A stretch of DNA of 64,000 nt, taken from Jeotgalibaca sp. MA1X17-3. GTDB lineage: Bacteria > Bacillota > Bacilli > Lactobacillales > Aerococcaceae. Location: assembly GCF_021513155.1 (NCBI RefSeq), contig NZ_CP090983.1, forward strand, positions 1,287,001 to 1,351,000, read 5' to 3'. Of this stretch, positions 63,380 through 64,000 are shown in pieces (position 1 is the first letter of the stretch; the number at the start of each line of letters is the position of its first letter). The translations under genes were made by a program, and so were the position numbers. Below the pieces are notes generated by a model that saw only the letters and a program-made list of their open reading frames with translations, did no database searches and was not told the DNA's origin.

Positions 63380-63612
63380 ATGAGTACAGGAGCTTGGATT
63401 TTTATTGTAGTTTTAGGAGTAATTTTAGGTGCAGTGGGTGGATTCTTTCTTTCACGTAAGTATATGATGAATTATTTTGAAGAAAACCCTCCTTTTTCTG
63501 AAGATATGTTACGATCGATGATGATGCAGATGGGACAAAAGCCATCTGAACGCAAAGTAAAACAAATTATGGCATCGATGAAGGCACAATCTTCAAAAAA
63601 GAAAAAAAATAA
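63380..63612 (+). CDS. yneF: YneF-family small membrane protein, probable frameshift at the end
   Basis: The N-terminus STGAWIFIVVLGVILGAVGG forms one transmembrane helix, followed by LSRKYMMNYFEENPPF and MMMQMGQKPSERKVKQIM, which is typical YneF. The family is about 75 residues long, but the printed frame continues to 63670 with an unrelated tail. One more A in the A8 run 63602-63609 gives a TAA stop at 63610-63612. ATG 63380 follows GGGAGGAGGATATGA. The function is unknown. Confidence 0.85.
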
Positions 63613-63691
63613 GTTGAATAGATACAAATTGTGGATGCATGTTTTTGGTCCACTTTTTTTATTTTTGTAAAAGAAAGAAGGTATCAAGTGA

Positions 63692-64000
63692 ATGGGAATA
63701 TTTAAAAGATTAAAATGGTTCTTTAAACAAGAATGGAAAGCTTATAGTATTGGAATATTCTTTTTGGTGATGGTCGCAATTATTCAAGTGATATCTCCTC
63801 GAATTGTCGGAAATATTATTGATCAAATTAGTCTGAAAACACTAACTAGCCGAACTCTTCTTATTCAGGTAGGGATTATTTTAGCCTGTGGAATAGCTCA
63901 GTATCTTTTCCGTTATATTTGGAGAATGAAAATTTGGGGAACTTCAGCTAAACTTGAAAAAATTATGCGGTCTCGTTTGTTCCATCACTTTACGAAGATG
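63692..64000 (+). CDS. ABC exporter, transmembrane part (5' end of the gene only)
   Basis: ATG 63692 behind GAAAGAAGG opens a frame that runs off the window after 103 codons. GIFKRLKWFFKQEWKAYSIG is followed by two hydrophobic helices, VISPRIVGNIIDQI, and an intracellular loop with IMRSRLFHHFTKM. This is the N-terminal membrane domain of a type I ABC exporter, like the YheI/YheH multidrug half-transporters. The ATPase part lies beyond the end, so substrate and partner cannot be judged. Confidence 0.8.
   Translation, partial: MGIFKRLKWFFKQEWKAYSIGIFFLVMVAIIQVISPRIVGNIIDQISLKTLTSRTLLIQVGIILACGIAQYLFRYIWRMKIWGTSAKLEKIMRSRLFHHFTKM

Noticed and set aside
1..64000. CRISPR array
   Set aside because: No regularly spaced short direct repeats with unique spacers were seen, and no cas-like genes are present.

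Overview
The window is low-G+C Firmicute chromosome. Gene orders point to Lactobacillales: the fabT-fabH-acpP-fabK-fabD-fabG-fabF-accBCDA cluster with a FabT box, hisS-aspS behind a T-box, phoH-ybeY-dgkA-era-recO, glyQ-glyS, DUF3013-prmA-rsmE, and gpsB next to a type-B RNase P RNA. A Carnobacteriaceae-like host is my best guess, by inference only. Most of the window is conserved housekeeping DNA.

Layout. 1-207 is the end of a YnbB-like gene. 491-8303 is a muropeptide-scavenging cluster: a lactose/cellobiose-type PTS (separate IIA, IIB, IIC), MupG, a MurR/RpiR regulator, MurQ, a GlcNAc kinase and a GH1 phospho-glycosidase. Its logic is uptake and phosphorylation of MurNAc-GlcNAc, cleavage by MupG, removal of lactate by MurQ and phosphorylation of the freed GlcNAc. 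8399-9049 is an XRE/S24 repressor.

9341-16471 is a decayed prophage-like island. It lies between two copies of a 67-68 bp sequence, one of which is the terminator of tRNA-Arg. On the minus strand it reads: cI-like repressor pseudogene, ImmA pseudogene, lipoprotein, ATPase with TOPRIM-like motifs, D12-class DNA adenine methylase, truncated integrase pseudogene and a DUF4041/GIY-YIG protein. Three cargo-gene ends face a short plus-strand unit made of an extended -10 promoter and a hairpin terminator (a fourth is degenerate). The ATPase/methylase pair and these mini-transcription units are the least conventional content.

17187-18230 is an IS30-family element. 18267-28037 is fatty acid synthesis. 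28144-31204 holds a TPR-like protein, a cold-shock protein, an RNase H-like protein and an unusual protein with three RidA domains. 31411-40180 holds an rRNA methyltransferase, rnpB, gpsB, a DNA glycosylase, DUF3013, prmA, rsmE, deoC, the (p)ppGpp synthetase and dtd. 40230-46137 holds a cell-wall amidase, hisS-aspS and endonuclease IV. 46184-63163 holds a PEP/pyruvate regulator, a Fur-family regulator, rpsU, phoH to recO, glyQS, obgE, RNase Z, a LapA-like protein, recJ, apt and lexA. An IS3-family element sits inside the apt/lexA terminator. The window ends in yneF and the start of an ABC transporter gene.

Sequence quality. At least seven otherwise intact genes (the PTS-linked membrane protein, accC, prmA, dgkA, glyS, apt, yneF) need one extra base to read through. 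Most of these are in A runs. Several are normally essential, so single-base deletions in the assembly are the likeliest cause. I annotate them as whole genes with the shift noted.
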